Shown: in pieces, positions 8,240 through 19,534 of the stretch
Layout: each line of letters opens with the position of its first letter
How positions within the stretch are numbered: the stretch's first letter is position 1
Assembly (NCBI RefSeq): GCF_900018785.1
Contig: NZ_FCOY01000006.1
Location: forward strand, 124,001-188,000
From: Xanthomonas massiliensis
GTDB lineage: Bacteria > Pseudomonadota > Gammaproteobacteria > Xanthomonadales > Xanthomonadaceae
Direction of reading: 5' to 3'
DNA: 64,000 bases
Program-made: the position numbers and the translations under genes
The notes under the pieces: model-generated
Seen by the model: the letters and a program-made list of their open reading frames with translations, nothing else
Databases searched by the model: none
Told to the model about the DNA's origin: nothing

Positions 8240-8796
8240 TGAAGATCGTCCAGACCGAGCTGCCCGGGTGCGTGGTGGTCGAACCGGCCGTGTTCGGTGA
8301 CGAGCGCGGGTTCTTCTACGAGACCTGGAACGCGCAGCGCTATGGTGAGCTCGGGCTGCCGGATCGGTTCGTGCAGAGCAATGTCTCGTCCTCCTCCAGG
8401 GGCGTGCTGCGTGGGCTGCACTACCAGTGGCCGCGGCCGCAGGGCAAGCTGGTGACCGTGCTGGAAGGGGAAGTGTTCGACGTGGCCGTTGACATCCGCC
8501 GCGGTTCGCCGACCTTCGGCAGGTGGACCGGGGTAATTCTCAGTGCCGCGAACAAGCGCCAGTTCTGGATCCCGGAAGGATTCGCCCACGGTTTTGCCGT
8601 GCTGTCCGAGCGGGCATTGTTCAGCTACCTGTGCACCGAGGTCTACGTGAAGGAGGCCGATGCCGGCATCCGCTGGAACGATGCCAGCGTCGGCGTCGAC
8701 TGGCCCATCGGCGATCCGGTGCTGTCGGCGAAGGACGCGGTCTCGCCGTTCCTGGAGGACGTGCCCGAGGACCGCCTGCCGGTCTACACGCCATGA
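8239..8796 (+). CDS. rfbC: dTDP-4-dehydrorhamnose 3,5-epimerase
   Basis: A 185-residue cupin-fold epimerase that inverts C3 and C5 of dTDP-4-keto-6-deoxyglucose. Visible are the DERGFFYETWN substrate loop, catalytic-region LRGLHYQ, the GKLVTVLEGEVFDVAVDIR strand pair, and IPEGFAHGFAVLSE. It overlaps rfbA by one base and rfbD by four (ATGA), confirming a tightly coupled operon. Confidence 0.96.
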   Translation: MKIVQTELPGCVVVEPAVFGDERGFFYETWNAQRYGELGLPDRFVQSNVSSSSRGVLRGLHYQWPRPQGKLVTVLEGEVFDVAVDIRRGSPTFGRWTGVILSAANKRQFWIPEGFAHGFAVLSERALFSYLCTEVYVKEADAGIRWNDASVGVDWPIGDPVLSAKDAVSPFLEDVPEDRLPVYTP

Positions 8797-9695
8797 GCGT
8801 GCTGGTCCTCGGTGGCAATGGCCAGGTCGGCCGGGAATTGCGGCGCGCGCTGGCGCCACTGGGCGAGGTGACAAGCACGACCCGCTCGGGACAGCTGCCC
8901 GAGGGCACGCGTTGCGAGGTGGCCGACTTCGCCGATCCGGCATCGCTGCCGGCCCTGCTCGACCGCCTGCAGCCGAAGACCGTGGTCAATGCCGCCGCCT
9001 GGACGGCGGTGGACAAGGCCGAATCCGAGCCCGAGGCCGCCTTCGCCGCCAATGCCGAGGCCCCTGCCGTCATCGCGCAGTGGTGTGCCGGCCACGACGT
9101 GCCGCTGGTGCACTACTCCACGGACTACGTATTCGACGGCCAGGGCACGCATCCGTATCGCGAGGACGATGCGACCGCGCCGCTGAGCGTGTACGGGGCC
9201 AGCAAGCTGGCGGGCGAGCAGGCGATCCGCGCCGCCGGTGGCCGCCACCTGATCTTCCGCACCGCGTGGGTGTATGCCAGCCATGGCAGCAACTTCCTGC
9301 GCACCATGCTGCGCCTGGGCGCCGAGCGCGAGGAGTTGAAGGTGGTGGCCGACCAGGTCGGCACGCCGACGCCGGCGGCATTGATCGCCGACGTCACCGC
9401 CCGGGCGCTGGCGCATCCGCGTGGCCTTTCCGGGACCTGGCACCTGACCGCGCTGGGGCAGACTACCTGGCATGGCTTCGCCGAGGCGATCTTCGCCGAG
9501 GCCGTGGCGCAGGGCGTACTGGCCAGGGCGCCGCCGGTGCTGCCGATCACGACCGCGCAATATCCGACGCCGGCGCGCCGGCCGGCCTGGTCCTGTCTCG
9601 ATACGACCCGGTTGCGCGAGGATTTCGGCATCGCACTGCCGGACTGGCGCGATGCGCTGAGGCGGGTGATCGGCGGGATGGATCGGCGGGACTGA
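8793..9695 (+). CDS. rfbD: dTDP-4-dehydrorhamnose reductase
   Basis: A 300-residue SDR enzyme for the last step to dTDP-L-rhamnose, a precursor of LPS O-chains in xanthomonads. It shows GGNGQVGREL for NADPH, NAAAWTAVDKAE, STDYVFDG, the catalytic YGASK, and the C-terminal ARRPAWSCLDT segment that contacts substrate. The start overlaps rfbC by four bases. It ends the rfb operon; a small GC hairpin at 9698-9718 with no T-tract follows directly. Confidence 0.96.
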   Translation: MSVLVLGGNGQVGRELRRALAPLGEVTSTTRSGQLPEGTRCEVADFADPASLPALLDRLQPKTVVNAAAWTAVDKAESEPEAAFAANAEAPAVIAQWCAGHDVPLVHYSTDYVFDGQGTHPYREDDATAPLSVYGASKLAGEQAIRAAGGRHLIFRTAWVYASHGSNFLRTMLRLGAEREELKVVADQVGTPTPAALIADVTARALAHPRGLSGTWHLTALGQTTWHGFAEAIFAEAVAQGVLARAPPVLPITTAQYPTPARRPAWSCLDTTRLREDFGIALPDWRDALRRVIGGMDRRD

Positions 9696-10200
9696 GTGCC
9701 GGCATCGCCGTTGCCGGCGCGGGCTGGCCGAGGCGACATCGGATCTGGCGATCCGTCGTAAACGTGCGGCTGCCTTGCCAGGGAAGGCGGGATTCGTCAT
9801 TTCCCATCGGGTGCAACTGCTGCCCAGGAAACCTCCGGGCGTCGGACAGTCAATGCCCGGCGCGTGAGCTTCCCGGCGTGCCTGGACTGCCTCGGAACCC
9901 GGATAGAGGCCTGTGTGCCGAACTCCACGCCTCTGTTCCGTCATCCCGCGAACGAGGGAAAGTGCCTTTCGCAAATCGAACAGCCCCCAATCCAAGGACT
10001 TTCGTGCCGATCACGGCAACGTCCGGAGGCCCCGCTTGTGCGGGAGCGACGAATGGAGGTTTCCCCTGGACAGGGGGCGTGTTCGCAAAATGACGAGAGT
10101 GAGGTTCGGCGCGTCTCCCGATCCGCCTCCGGATCAGGTCCGGGGCGGCCTGGGCACCTTCCGAGGGTGCCCGCCCCGCAGCGGAAAAGAAAGACGAGGC
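9696..10200. other. Intergenic region between convergent rfbD and xanB; palindromes only
   Basis: 505 bases with no convincing gene. It holds a 7-bp stem hairpin at 9698-9718 just after rfbD, degenerate REP-like palindromes at about 9936-9960 and 10025-10055, and a larger imperfect hairpin at about 10141-10178 downstream of xanB. None has a T-tract, so termination here is plausible but not shown. Confidence 0.5.
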
Positions 10201-11604
10201 TCAGGTCCGCCCGTAGGTATCCTCGAAGCGCACGATGTCGTCCTCGCCCAGATAGCTGCCGGACTGCACCTCGATCAGCTCCAGCGGCAGCTTGCCGGGA
10301 TTGCGCAGGCGATGGGTCACGCCCAGCGGGATGTAGGTGCTCTGGTTCTCGGTCAGCAGCAGCACTTCGTCGCCGCGAGTGACCTCGGCGGTGCCGCTGA
10401 CCACGATCCAGTGCTCGGCGCGGTGGTGGTGCATCTGCAGGCTCAGCGTGCCGCCGGGCTTGACCGTGATGCGCTTGACCTGGAAACGCTCGCCGTTGTC
10501 GATGGAATCGTAGGCGCCCCACGGTCGGTAGACCTTGCGGTGCCAGGTGGCCTGCGGCAGGCCGGCGGCCTTCACCCGGGCCACCACGTCCTTCACTTCC
10601 TGGGTGCGCTCGCCCTTGGCCACCAGCACCGCGTCGGGGGTCTCCACCACCACCACGTCGTCCAGGCCGATCATCGCGATCAGCTTGTCGCCGTAGGCAT
10701 AGGTGTCGTGGCAGTCGATGGCGATTACCTGGCCGTGGTGGGCGTTGCCGGCCTCGTCCATGGGCGAGACCTCGCGCAGGGACGACCAGGAACCGACGTC
10801 GCTCCAGCCGGCATCCAGCGGCAGCACGGTAGCGTCGTGGGTCTTCTCCATCACCGCGTAGTCGATCGAATCGGACGGGCTGGCCGCGAAGGCGGCCTTG
10901 TCCAGGCGCACGAAGTCCGGGTCGCGCTTGGCCTTCTGCCAGGCCTGGCGGCAAGCCTCGAGCATGGCCGGCTGGTACTGCTCCAGTTCCTGCAGATAGC
11001 GCGAGGCCTTGAACAGGAACATGCCGCTGTTCCAGAAATACTCGCCCGATGCCACGTAGCGTTCCGCCGTGGCCGGGTCGGGCTTCTCGACGAAGCGCTC
11101 CACCGCGCGTACGCCTTCGCCGGCAGCGGCCTTGATGTAGCCGTAGCCGGTTTCCGGCTGGGTAGGCACGATGCCGAAGGTGACCAGCTTGCCCGCCTCG
11201 GCCGCGGCGGTGGCCACCACCACCGCCTGGCGGAAGGCGGCCTCGTCGCGGATCACGTGGTCCGAGGGCAATACCAGCAGCAGCGCATCACCGCCGTCGC
11301 GGGTGGCCTCCAGTGCGGCCACGGCGATGGCCGGGGCGGTGTTGCGCCCGGCCGGCTCGAGCAGGATCGCCGAGGCGTGCCCGCCTACCAGCGCCAGCTG
11401 TTCGGCGGCGACGAAGCGCTGTTCCTCGTTGGCCACCACGATCGGCCCTGTGCCGGCCAGCGGCGCGACCCGCAGCCAGGTGGCCTGCAGCATGGTCTTC
11501 TCCCCGACCAGCGGCAGGAACTGCTTGGGGTACATTTCCCGCGACAGCGGCCACAGCCGCGTGCCGGAGCCGCCGGAGAGGATGACGGGCGTGAGCTTGC
11601 TCAT
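10201..11604 (-). CDS. xanB: Mannose-1-phosphate guanylyltransferase / mannose-6-phosphate isomerase
   Basis: A 467-residue bifunctional enzyme that makes mannose-6-phosphate from fructose-6-phosphate and GDP-mannose from mannose-1-phosphate. The N-terminal nucleotidyltransferase domain has [19 protein letters not shown] and the FVEKPD motif. The C-terminal type II phosphomannose isomerase cupin domain (from about residue 340) carries a metal-binding His cluster in [11 protein letters not shown]. The order xanB-xanA beside rfbBACD is the Xanthomonas arrangement that supplies LPS and exopolysaccharide. The gene lies 12 bases downstream of xanA and is co-transcribed with it. Confidence 0.95.
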   Translation of the reverse strand: MSKLTPVILSGGSGTRLWPLSREMYPKQFLPLVGEKTMLQATWLRVAPLAGTGPIVVANEEQRFVAAEQLALVGGHASAILLEPAGRNTAPAIAVAALEATRDGGDALLLVLPSDHVIRDEAAFRQAVVVATAAAEAGKLVTFGIVPTQPETGYGYIKAAAGEGVRAVERFVEKPDPATAERYVASGEYFWNSGMFLFKASRYLQELEQYQPAMLEACRQAWQKAKRDPDFVRLDKAAFAASPSDSIDYAVMEKTHDATVLPLDAGWSDVGSWSSLREVSPMDEAGNAHHGQVIAIDCHDTYAYGDKLIAMIGLDDVVVVETPDAVLVAKGERTQEVKDVVARVKAAGLPQATWHRKVYRPWGAYDSIDNGERFQVKRITVKPGGTLSLQMHHHRAEHWIVVSGTAEVTRGDEVLLLTENQSTYIPLGVTHRLRNPGKLPLELIEVQSGSYLGEDDIVRFEDTYGRT

Positions 11605-11616
11605 GATGTCCTTGTC

Positions 11617-12963
11617 TTATTTCTGGATGAGTTCGGAGATTTGCCGCGTCCGGGTTTCCATCAGTGCCCGGTCGCCGCGCGACTCGACGTTCAACCGCAG
11701 CAGGGGCTCGGTGTTGGAGCTGCGCAGGTTGAAGCGCCAGTCGCCGAAGTCCGCGCTCACGCCGTCGGTATGGTCGAGGGCAGGGGAAAGCGGTGCGAAG
11801 TGATCCATGACCCGCGCCACCGCGGCCTTGGCATCGGCGACCTTGAAGTTGATCTCGCCGCTGCAGGGGAAACGCGCGATGCGGTCGGCGACCATGTCGC
11901 CCAGCGAGCGGCCGCTGGTGCTGACCAGCTCGGCGATGAGCAGCCACGGGATCATCCCGGAGTCGCAGTAGGAGAAATGCTTGAAATAATGGTGCGCGCT
12001 CATCTCGCCGCCATAGACGGCATCGACTTGGCGCATCTTCTCCTTGATGAAGGCATGGCCGCTCTTGCACAGCACCGGCACGCCGCCGGCCTGCTCGACC
12101 ATCTCCACGGTGTTCCACACCAGCCGCGGGTCGTGCACGATCTTGCCGCCGGGGTGCTTGGCCAGGATCGACTGCGCCAGCAGGCCCACGAGGTAATAGC
12201 CCTCGATGAAGTTGCCTTCGTGGTCGAAGAAGAAGCAGCGGTCGAAATCGCCGTCCCAGGCGATACCCAGGTCCGCGCCGTGTTCCAGCACGGCCTGCGA
12301 GGTCGCGGCCCGGTTCTCCGGCAGCAGCGGGTTGGGAATGCCGTTGGGGAAATGCCCGTCCGGCTCGGCGAACAGGCGCACGAACTCGAACGGCAGGTGC
12401 CTGGCCAGCAGGTCGACCACCGGCCCGGCCCCGCCGTTGCCCGGGTTCACGACCAGCTTGAGCGGCTTGAGCGAAGCCAGGTCCACGTACCCGAGCAGGT
12501 GCTCGATGTAGGCGGACTTGTCGTGCTGCTCGATCTCCGGAGCGGTCGGCGGCCCGATCCGCCGAGTGTCGGCCTCCACCGCATCGGAGATGGCGAACAG
12601 GCCGGTATCGGAGCTGATCGGCTTGGCCTGCTCGCGCACCAGCTTCATGCCGTTGTAGTCCATCGGGTTGTGGCTGGCCGTGACCATGGCGCCGCCGGCG
12701 GCCTTCAGGTGCGCAGTCTGGAAGTAGACCTCCTCGGTCCCGCACTGGCCGATGTCGATGACCTCCCGGCCGACGCTGCGCAGGCCGTCGGTGAGCGCGT
12801 GCTGCAGTTCCGGGCTGCTCAGGCGGATGTCGTGGCCCACGACCACGGCGCCGGGGCCGATCTGGTCGGACAGGGCCACGCCGATGCGGCGCGCCAGGTC
12901 GGCGTTGAGCTCGTCGGGCACGCGGCCGCGGATGTCGTAGGCCTTGAAGGCGGGCAAGGTCAT
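11617..12963 (-). CDS. xanA: Phosphomannomutase / phosphoglucomutase
   Basis: A 448-residue alpha-D-phosphohexomutase interconverting 1- and 6-phosphates of mannose and glucose, thereby feeding both the rfb and the xanB branches. It shows the N-terminal FKAYDIRGRVPDELN, the phosphoserine loop VTASHNPMDYNG, the metal loop DGDFDRCFFFD, and the sugar-specificity loop GGEMSAHHYF. Length is normal for XanA/AlgC. It is the first gene of xanA-xanB, divergent from lpsI. Confidence 0.95.
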   Translation of the reverse strand: MTLPAFKAYDIRGRVPDELNADLARRIGVALSDQIGPGAVVVGHDIRLSSPELQHALTDGLRSVGREVIDIGQCGTEEVYFQTAHLKAAGGAMVTASHNPMDYNGMKLVREQAKPISSDTGLFAISDAVEADTRRIGPPTAPEIEQHDKSAYIEHLLGYVDLASLKPLKLVVNPGNGGAGPVVDLLARHLPFEFVRLFAEPDGHFPNGIPNPLLPENRAATSQAVLEHGADLGIAWDGDFDRCFFFDHEGNFIEGYYLVGLLAQSILAKHPGGKIVHDPRLVWNTVEMVEQAGGVPVLCKSGHAFIKEKMRQVDAVYGGEMSAHHYFKHFSYCDSGMIPWLLIAELVSTSGRSLGDMVADRIARFPCSGEINFKVADAKAAVARVMDHFAPLSPALDHTDGVSADFGDWRFNLRSSNTEPLLRLNVESRGDRALMETRTRQISELIQK

Positions 12964-13104
12964 GGCAGTCCATTGGAGAAATGTGTGCCCATTCTAGTGG
13001 TCTGCAAACCGGCTTGGCATGCGCGGGGGTGAACCAAAGTCCAAGGGCCGCATGCGCCTCCGGCGGCTAGAATCGCCCTGTCTTGTCGAACAGGGACAAT
13101 CGCG
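12964..13104. promoter_or_regulatory. Divergent promoter region between xanA and lpsI
   Basis: A 141-base gap between two divergently transcribed operons. A TAGAAT -10-like hexamer occurs on the plus strand at 13068-13073 and on the minus strand at 12996-12991, about 30 bases from each start codon. No clear -35 elements are seen. Confidence 0.35.
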
Positions 13105-13836
13105 ATGAATCCAGCGTCTTCCACGAAACGCAGTCCGAAGCTGCAACCGGACGCCAGGCAGGCCCTGGCCGGCGTGGTCGCCGACGGCCAGGTTCTGGCG
13201 GTCGGCGGCTTCGGCCTGTGCGGCATCCCCGAGGCCCTGATCGAGGCCCTGCGCGATTCGGGCGTGAGGGACCTGACGGTGATCTCCAACAACGCCGGCG
13301 TGGACGGCTTCGGCCTGGGCCTGCTGCTGGAGACCCGGCAGATCCGCAAGATGATCTCGTCCTATGTGGGCGAGAACAAGGAATTCGAGCGCCAGTTCCT
13401 CTCCGGCGAGCTGGAGCTGGAATTCAACCCGCAGGGCACGCTGGCCGAGCGCCTGCGCGCCGGCGGTGCCGGGATCCCGGCGTTCTACACCGCCACCGGC
13501 TACGGCACGGTGGTGGCCGAGGGCAAGGAGACCCGCGAGTTCGACGGGCGCCAGTACGTGCTGGAGACCGCGCTGGTGGCCGACGTGGCGCTGGTCAAGG
13601 CGTGGAAGGCCGATGCCGCCGGGAACCTGGTGTTCCGCAAGACCGCACGCAACTTCAACCCGGCCTGCGCGATGGCCGGCAAGACCTGCATCGCCGAGGT
13701 GGAGGAACTGGTCGAGGTGGGCGACATCGATCCCGACCAGGTGCACCTGCCGGGCATCTACGTGGATCGCATCGTGGTCAACGCGCATCCGCAAAAGCGC
13801 ATCGAGCAGCGTACCGTGCGTGCGCAGGAGAACTGA
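13105..13836 (+). CDS. lpsI: CoA transferase subunit A (3-oxoacid CoA-transferase type)
   Basis: A 243-residue alpha subunit of a family I CoA transferase. It shows the glycine-rich [13 protein letters not shown] motif near residue 32, [27 protein letters not shown], and [13 protein letters not shown]. In Xanthomonas the equivalent pair sits in the LPS/xanthan precursor region as lpsI-lpsJ. Biochemically the family moves CoA from succinyl-CoA to acetoacetate or a related acid. The stop is one base from the subunit B start. Whether it has a true LPS role or simply neighbours that locus cannot be told from sequence. Confidence 0.9.
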   Translation: MNPASSTKRSPKLQPDARQALAGVVADGQVLAVGGFGLCGIPEALIEALRDSGVRDLTVISNNAGVDGFGLGLLLETRQIRKMISSYVGENKEFERQFLSGELELEFNPQGTLAERLRAGGAGIPAFYTATGYGTVVAEGKETREFDGRQYVLETALVADVALVKAWKADAAGNLVFRKTARNFNPACAMAGKTCIAEVEELVEVGDIDPDQVHLPGIYVDRIVVNAHPQKRIEQRTVRAQEN

Positions 13837-13837
13837 G

Positions 13838-14464
13838 ATGGCCTGGACACGCGACCAGATGGCGGCCCGCGCCGCGCGCGAACTGGAAGACGGCATGTAC
13901 GTCAACCTCGGCATCGGCCTGCCCACGCTGGTGGCCAACCACATCCCCGCGGGCGTGGACGTATGGCTGCAGTCGGAGAACGGCCTGCTCGGCATCGGCC
14001 CGTTCCCGGCCGAGGACGAGGTGGACGCGGACCTGATCAACGCCGGCAAGCAGACCGTCACCGCGCGGCCGGGGGCCAGCTATTTCGGCAGCCACGATTC
14101 GTTCGCGATGATCCGCGGCGGCCACATCGACCTGGCCATCCTCGGCGCGATGCAGGTGACCGACCGCGGCGACCTGGCCAACTGGATGGTGCCCGGCAAG
14201 ATGGTCAAGGGCATGGGCGGCGCGATGGACCTGGTGGCCGGCGTCAAGCGCGTGGTCGTGCTGATGGAGCACGTGGCCCGCGACGGCAGCCCGAAGATCC
14301 TGCCCGAATGCACGCTGCCGCTGACCGGCGTGGGCGTGGTCGACCGCATCGTCACCGACCTGGCGGTGCTGGACGTGACCCCGGAGGGCCTGAAGCTGGT
14401 GGAGCTGGCGCCGGGCGTGGGCGAAGAGGACCTTCGTTCGCGGACGGGCGTCGAATTGGTGTAA
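13838..14464 (+). CDS. lpsJ: CoA transferase subunit B (3-oxoacid CoA-transferase type)
   Basis: A 208-residue beta subunit, partner of the preceding gene. It contains [15 protein letters not shown] and the catalytic-glutamate motif [10 protein letters not shown], whose Glu forms the CoA thioester in family I transferases, plus the typical [14 protein letters not shown] and [10 protein letters not shown] stretches. The start at 13838 follows a one-base gap after subunit A. It converges on a glycan-processing gene with only three bases between the stops. Confidence 0.9.
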   Translation: MAWTRDQMAARAARELEDGMYVNLGIGLPTLVANHIPAGVDVWLQSENGLLGIGPFPAEDEVDADLINAGKQTVTARPGASYFGSHDSFAMIRGGHIDLAILGAMQVTDRGDLANWMVPGKMVKGMGGAMDLVAGVKRVVVLMEHVARDGSPKILPECTLPLTGVGVVDRIVTDLAVLDVTPEGLKLVELAPGVGEEDLRSRTGVELV

Positions 14465-14467
14465 GGC

Positions 14468-16516
14468 TCAGGGCGAGCGCCGGGCATAGCGATATGGCCG
14501 GCCCTCGATACCGCGCGGCGGAATGCCTTCCATGTCGCCGCTCTCGAAGCCGGCTGCGGCGGCGATCCCTCCGATGAACCGCTCGATGCCATGGGCGAGC
14601 GTGCCGTCGATCTGCCCGTGTTCCGGTTCGAATTCCTCCGGGGACAGGTGGGCGTCGAGCAAGGGGCGCAACGCCTCAAGCCGTGCCCAGAACATGCTCC
14701 CTGCCGGGAAGATGGCATCTTTGCCGGGAGGCTCGACGCCAAGCCGTACCGACAGGTAGTCCAGTACGTCTGAATTGGCGCCGACGTATTCGTGTACGGG
14801 CAGCAGATGGCCCTCCGGTGCCAATATGCCGAGATTCCTGTTCGTCGCGAAAACGCCGGTGACGGTGTCCAGGCCGTGGCCGGGGATCAAGCCGTCCAGC
14901 AGGTCGTTTGCCCATTGTTCGCCGTCGGTGCGATGCGTGGTCTTCTTGGTGTGGAGCTTCAGGACGATGTCGATTCCCTCCTCGTAAAGCCGGTCGGCCT
15001 CGTGGAGGAACGGCAGGACATCGCGGCCGCGGTTCTCGTGCAGCCTGATTTCCCACTCCAGCGCATGGCCGGCCATGATCGCGCGAACCCGATCGGCGAG
15101 ATGCGGTGCCGTGGTGACCACCACGCGCAGCATGGCGCATGCCTCCAGACGCTTGGCGATGCCGGGAAGGATGTCCAGGTACCAGGCATGGACGATGGCG
15201 GCGACACGGGGCGACGAATGCACGGTTCTCGGTTGCAGTGCCTTGCGGGTCTGTTCGAGCCATGCATGTCCCAGGCGACGATCGGGTTCGAGTACGGCCC
15301 CTTCCGCCCATTCGTTCCAGGCATTGATGAAAACCATGCGCTGCCGGGGCGCGAGGTGCGCGAGTCGCCCGTGGAGCGTGGCCGAGAGCCAGTCGCCATA
15401 ACCCCGCGGTGATGCATGGAGATAGATCCGGCCCTTGCCGGGGCGTCGCGGTTCGTTGTCCCAGCCGGGATTGACGCCGGGATACAACGGATAGTCGGGC
15501 AACGGCCGGCTGGCCGCCTGCAGCGCCAATGACCGCCAGTCCAGCACCTCGCCCCGGAATTCGGGATTGATCAATCGCTGGCGTGCGGCGATCGACGCGG
15601 GCGAGCTCATGTTGGGCGGGAATTCCACCGCGGCGTCGAAACCGATCTCGGCCGGGTCCGGACGCTCGAAACTCTGGACATAGGCGAGATGGATATCACC
15701 GATGCCGTTGTCGTGGCACCATTGGCGCCAGCGCGAAGCCGTTGTCGCCGGGTCCGGCATCAGCAACGGGCGATACACCAGCAATACCGGTTTGCCATCG
15801 ACGCGCAGGTAGCGTTCGTCCCTCAGGTAGGGGGCGACATGGGCGATGAAGGCTTCGTCGTCCTCGGCGCCATGCTGTTGTTCGATGAGCAGGTCGTCGT
15901 CGCGTCCATCCCAGCGCCGCGCCCAGTTCTCGTTGGCCCAGCACAGGCAATAGGGAAGATCGATCGTCCGGTCGTCACGCCACCGTTCCAGTGGGCGCTC
16001 GAGCAGGGTCTTGCCCGCAAACCAGTAGAAGTAGAAACAGAAGGCCCCGATTCCATATTCGCGGGCCAGGCGCGCCTGTTCGCGCAAGGTGCCGGAGCCC
16101 TCGCCCAGGTCGTAGAAGCCCAGGTCGCCCGGCAGCCGGGGTTGGCAATGTCCTTCGAACTGGGGCAGGGCCCGGGTGACATTGCGCCATTCGGTGAATC
16201 CCTTTCCCCACCACGCGTCGTTTTCAGCGATGGCATGGAACTGGGGCAGGTAGAACGCGACCAGCGTGGCCGGCATCGGTTCCGGCAGCGGTGTACGGCG
16301 GTATGGCGTGTGGCCGACGGCTGCCGTATCGCTACGCACATAAGGGCGGCGCGGCGCGGCGCGTTCCACGGTCCGTCCCTTGGGGGGCGGGGGGACCCAG
16401 GACGCATTGCGACGCAGGAACCAGCTGCGCAGGCGATCGCGCATGCCTTCCCCCATGGGCACGCGCCGGAATGCGGCGCGCAGGACGAGGTAGAGCGCAT
16501 GCGTGGGCGATGGCAT
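14468..16516 (-). CDS. WbsX-type GH99-like + RgpF two-domain polysaccharide biosynthesis protein
   Basis: A 682-residue protein. Residues ~80-430 form a GH99-like WbsX domain: VAFYLPQFHAI, AWWGKGFTEW, FCFYFYWFAGK, CWANENWARRWDG, and INAWNEWAEGAVLEPD. Residues ~450-640 form an RgpF (rhamnan synthesis F) domain with IVHAWYLDIL, ENRGRDVLPFLHE, and LKLHTKKTTHR. This pairing is common in O-antigen and rhamnan gene clusters, where the proteins assemble or modify surface glycans. ATG at 16516 was chosen over an ATG 14 codons upstream because it sits 10 bases after the ETF-QO stop. Its partner sugars are plausibly the dTDP-rhamnose and GDP-mannose made upstream. Confidence 0.85.
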   Translation of the reverse strand: MPSPTHALYLVLRAAFRRVPMGEGMRDRLRSWFLRRNASWVPPPPKGRTVERAAPRRPYVRSDTAAVGHTPYRRTPLPEPMPATLVAFYLPQFHAIAENDAWWGKGFTEWRNVTRALPQFEGHCQPRLPGDLGFYDLGEGSGTLREQARLAREYGIGAFCFYFYWFAGKTLLERPLERWRDDRTIDLPYCLCWANENWARRWDGRDDDLLIEQQHGAEDDEAFIAHVAPYLRDERYLRVDGKPVLLVYRPLLMPDPATTASRWRQWCHDNGIGDIHLAYVQSFERPDPAEIGFDAAVEFPPNMSSPASIAARQRLINPEFRGEVLDWRSLALQAASRPLPDYPLYPGVNPGWDNEPRRPGKGRIYLHASPRGYGDWLSATLHGRLAHLAPRQRMVFINAWNEWAEGAVLEPDRRLGHAWLEQTRKALQPRTVHSSPRVAAIVHAWYLDILPGIAKRLEACAMLRVVVTTAPHLADRVRAIMAGHALEWEIRLHENRGRDVLPFLHEADRLYEEGIDIVLKLHTKKTTHRTDGEQWANDLLDGLIPGHGLDTVTGVFATNRNLGILAPEGHLLPVHEYVGANSDVLDYLSVRLGVEPPGKDAIFPAGSMFWARLEALRPLLDAHLSPEEFEPEHGQIDGTLAHGIERFIGGIAAAAGFESGDMEGIPPRGIEGRPYRYARRSP

Positions 16517-16526
16517 CAACTCGCGC

Positions 16527-18158
<1,632 letters not shown>

Positions 18159-18268
18159 TGGCTCCACTCCCGGTTGGCTCGATGGCTGCCGGCATTTTCG
18201 GGGTTTGTGCGGGGCAGGGCAATCTTCCGTACACCGGCGTATCGAACCCGGGCGGCTATAGTCCCCGC

Positions 18269-18844
18269 ATGCGGATCGAGCTGCCCGAGGCGGACGTGCG
18301 CTGGCACCGCGGCTGGCTGGCGCCGGCGGCGGCACTGGACCTGTACCGCGACCTGTGCGCGCGCGTGCCGTGGGAGGTGCACCGCATCCGCATGTTCGGC
18401 CGCTGGGTGGATTCGCCGCGGCTGAGCTGCTGGATCGGCGATCCGGACGCGACCTACCGCTATTCCGGTGCCCGCTTCGTGCCGCAGCCGTGGCTGCCGG
18501 CGCTGCAGGCCCTGCGCGCGCGGCTGCAGGCCTTCACCGGCGGCCGCTTCAACAGCGTGCTGCTCAACCGCTACCGCGGCGGCCAGGATGCGATGGGCTG
18601 GCACAGCGACGACGAACGCGAACTGGGGCCCGAGCCGCTGATCGCCTCGCTGAGCCTGGGCACGCCGCGCCGGTTCGCCTTCCGCCGCCGCGACGACCAC
18701 GCGCTGCGCCGCGAGCTGGTGCTGGGGCCGGGCGACCTGCTGCTGATGGGCGGGCGCACCCAGGCGCTGTACCAGCACGCGCTGCCGCGCACTGTCCGCC
18801 CGGTCGGCGAGCGCGTCAACCTGACCTTCCGCTGGCTGGATTGA
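18269..18844 (+). CDS. AlkB-like 2-oxoglutarate/Fe(II) dioxygenase (alkylated DNA repair)
   Basis: A 191-residue protein of the short AlkB (ALKBH2/3-like) type. The iron-binding facial triad is visible as H112 and D114 in GWHSDDE and H170 in YQHALPR. The 2-oxoglutarate-binding arginines are R182 and R188 in ERVNLTFRW. The NRYRGGQDAMGWHSDDE motif is diagnostic. It directly demethylates alkylated bases in DNA. It stands alone, divergent from ETF-QO and convergent with the Mla-type operon. Confidence 0.9.
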   Translation: MRIELPEADVRWHRGWLAPAAALDLYRDLCARVPWEVHRIRMFGRWVDSPRLSCWIGDPDATYRYSGARFVPQPWLPALQALRARLQAFTGGRFNSVLLNRYRGGQDAMGWHSDDERELGPEPLIASLSLGTPRRFAFRRRDDHALRRELVLGPGDLLLMGGRTQALYQHALPRTVRPVGERVNLTFRWLD

Positions 18845-18868
18845 TCGGGCTGCGCAGTGGCGCTGGGG

Positions 18869-19534
18869 TCAGGGGGTAGGGCCGCCCGGCGCCACCGGGG
18901 AGGTACCCGGGCGTTGCGCGTCGGCCTGGCCGGCGGCCAGGGTCCAGCCGACGATGTCCGGGGCGATGCGGCCGAGCGCCTGCTCGAAGGCGCGGACCAC
19001 GGCCGCCGTGTCGGTGGACGTGGCCGGCACCGCCTGCACGAAGTTGCGGGTGGCGACGATGCGCTGGTCGGCGGCATGGATCAGCTTGGCGTTGGCCTCG
19101 ATCGTGGCCGCGGGCACGGCCGCGCCGGCGTAGTCCGATTCGAAGCGGCGCAGGTCCAGCACCAGCCGATAGTCCGCGCGGATGCCCGTCGCGGTGGCGG
19201 CCACGCCGGTGATCCTGCCGGAGTCCTCCAGGCCGCGCAGCAGGGTGTCCTGCAGCATGTCGGTGGCCGGCTGCACCCAGGCCGCGCCGCGATAGACCTG
19301 GATCTCGTCCGGCGTCGGGCGTACCAGGATGCGCGCGCTGTCCACCAGGCGCGTCGCGGTGGGCTTGGCGACCACCAGTTGCCAGTCGACCCGCGGCCAG
19401 GACGGATCGGGAGCGACGTGTACCTGCGGGGCGTACAACGTGGTGGGTGCGCTCCGGCCGCCGGCCAGCATCGAGCAGGCGGCCAACGGGAACAGCAGCA
19501 GGGCGAGCGACCAGCGGGCGAGGGGCAGCTTCAT
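18869..19534 (-). CDS. ABC-type transport auxiliary lipoprotein (PqiC/LptE-like)
   Basis: A 221-residue protein with a signal peptide and lipobox LAAC (Cys near residue 19). It has the ABC_trans_aux pattern: an N-terminal APTTLYAPQV strand, ARILVRPTPDEIQVYRGAAW, ending in a conserved FVQAVPA helix region. PqiC-type lipoproteins sit on the outer membrane and complete an MCE bridge. It is the last gene of a four-gene operon and overlaps the MCE gene by four bases (ATGA). A Pro-rich tail follows the domain. Confidence 0.85.
   Translation of the reverse strand: MKLPLARWSLALLLFPLAACSMLAGGRSAPTTLYAPQVHVAPDPSWPRVDWQLVVAKPTATRLVDSARILVRPTPDEIQVYRGAAWVQPATDMLQDTLLRGLEDSGRITGVAATATGIRADYRLVLDLRRFESDYAGAAVPAATIEANAKLIHAADQRIVATRNFVQAVPATSTDTAAVVRAFEQALGRIAPDIVGWTLAAGQADAQRPGTSPVAPGGPTP

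Noticed and set aside
10141-10178. GC-rich imperfect hairpin downstream of xanB considered as a strong terminator
   Set aside because: It has bulges and no T-tract on the minus strand, so it is mentioned only within the intergenic entry.
9913-13032. A 1000-codon plus-strand frame opposite xanB and xanA
   Set aside because: It is a GC shadow: the translation is rich in His, Gln, Gly and Arg without motifs, whereas XanA and XanB motifs on the other strand are complete.
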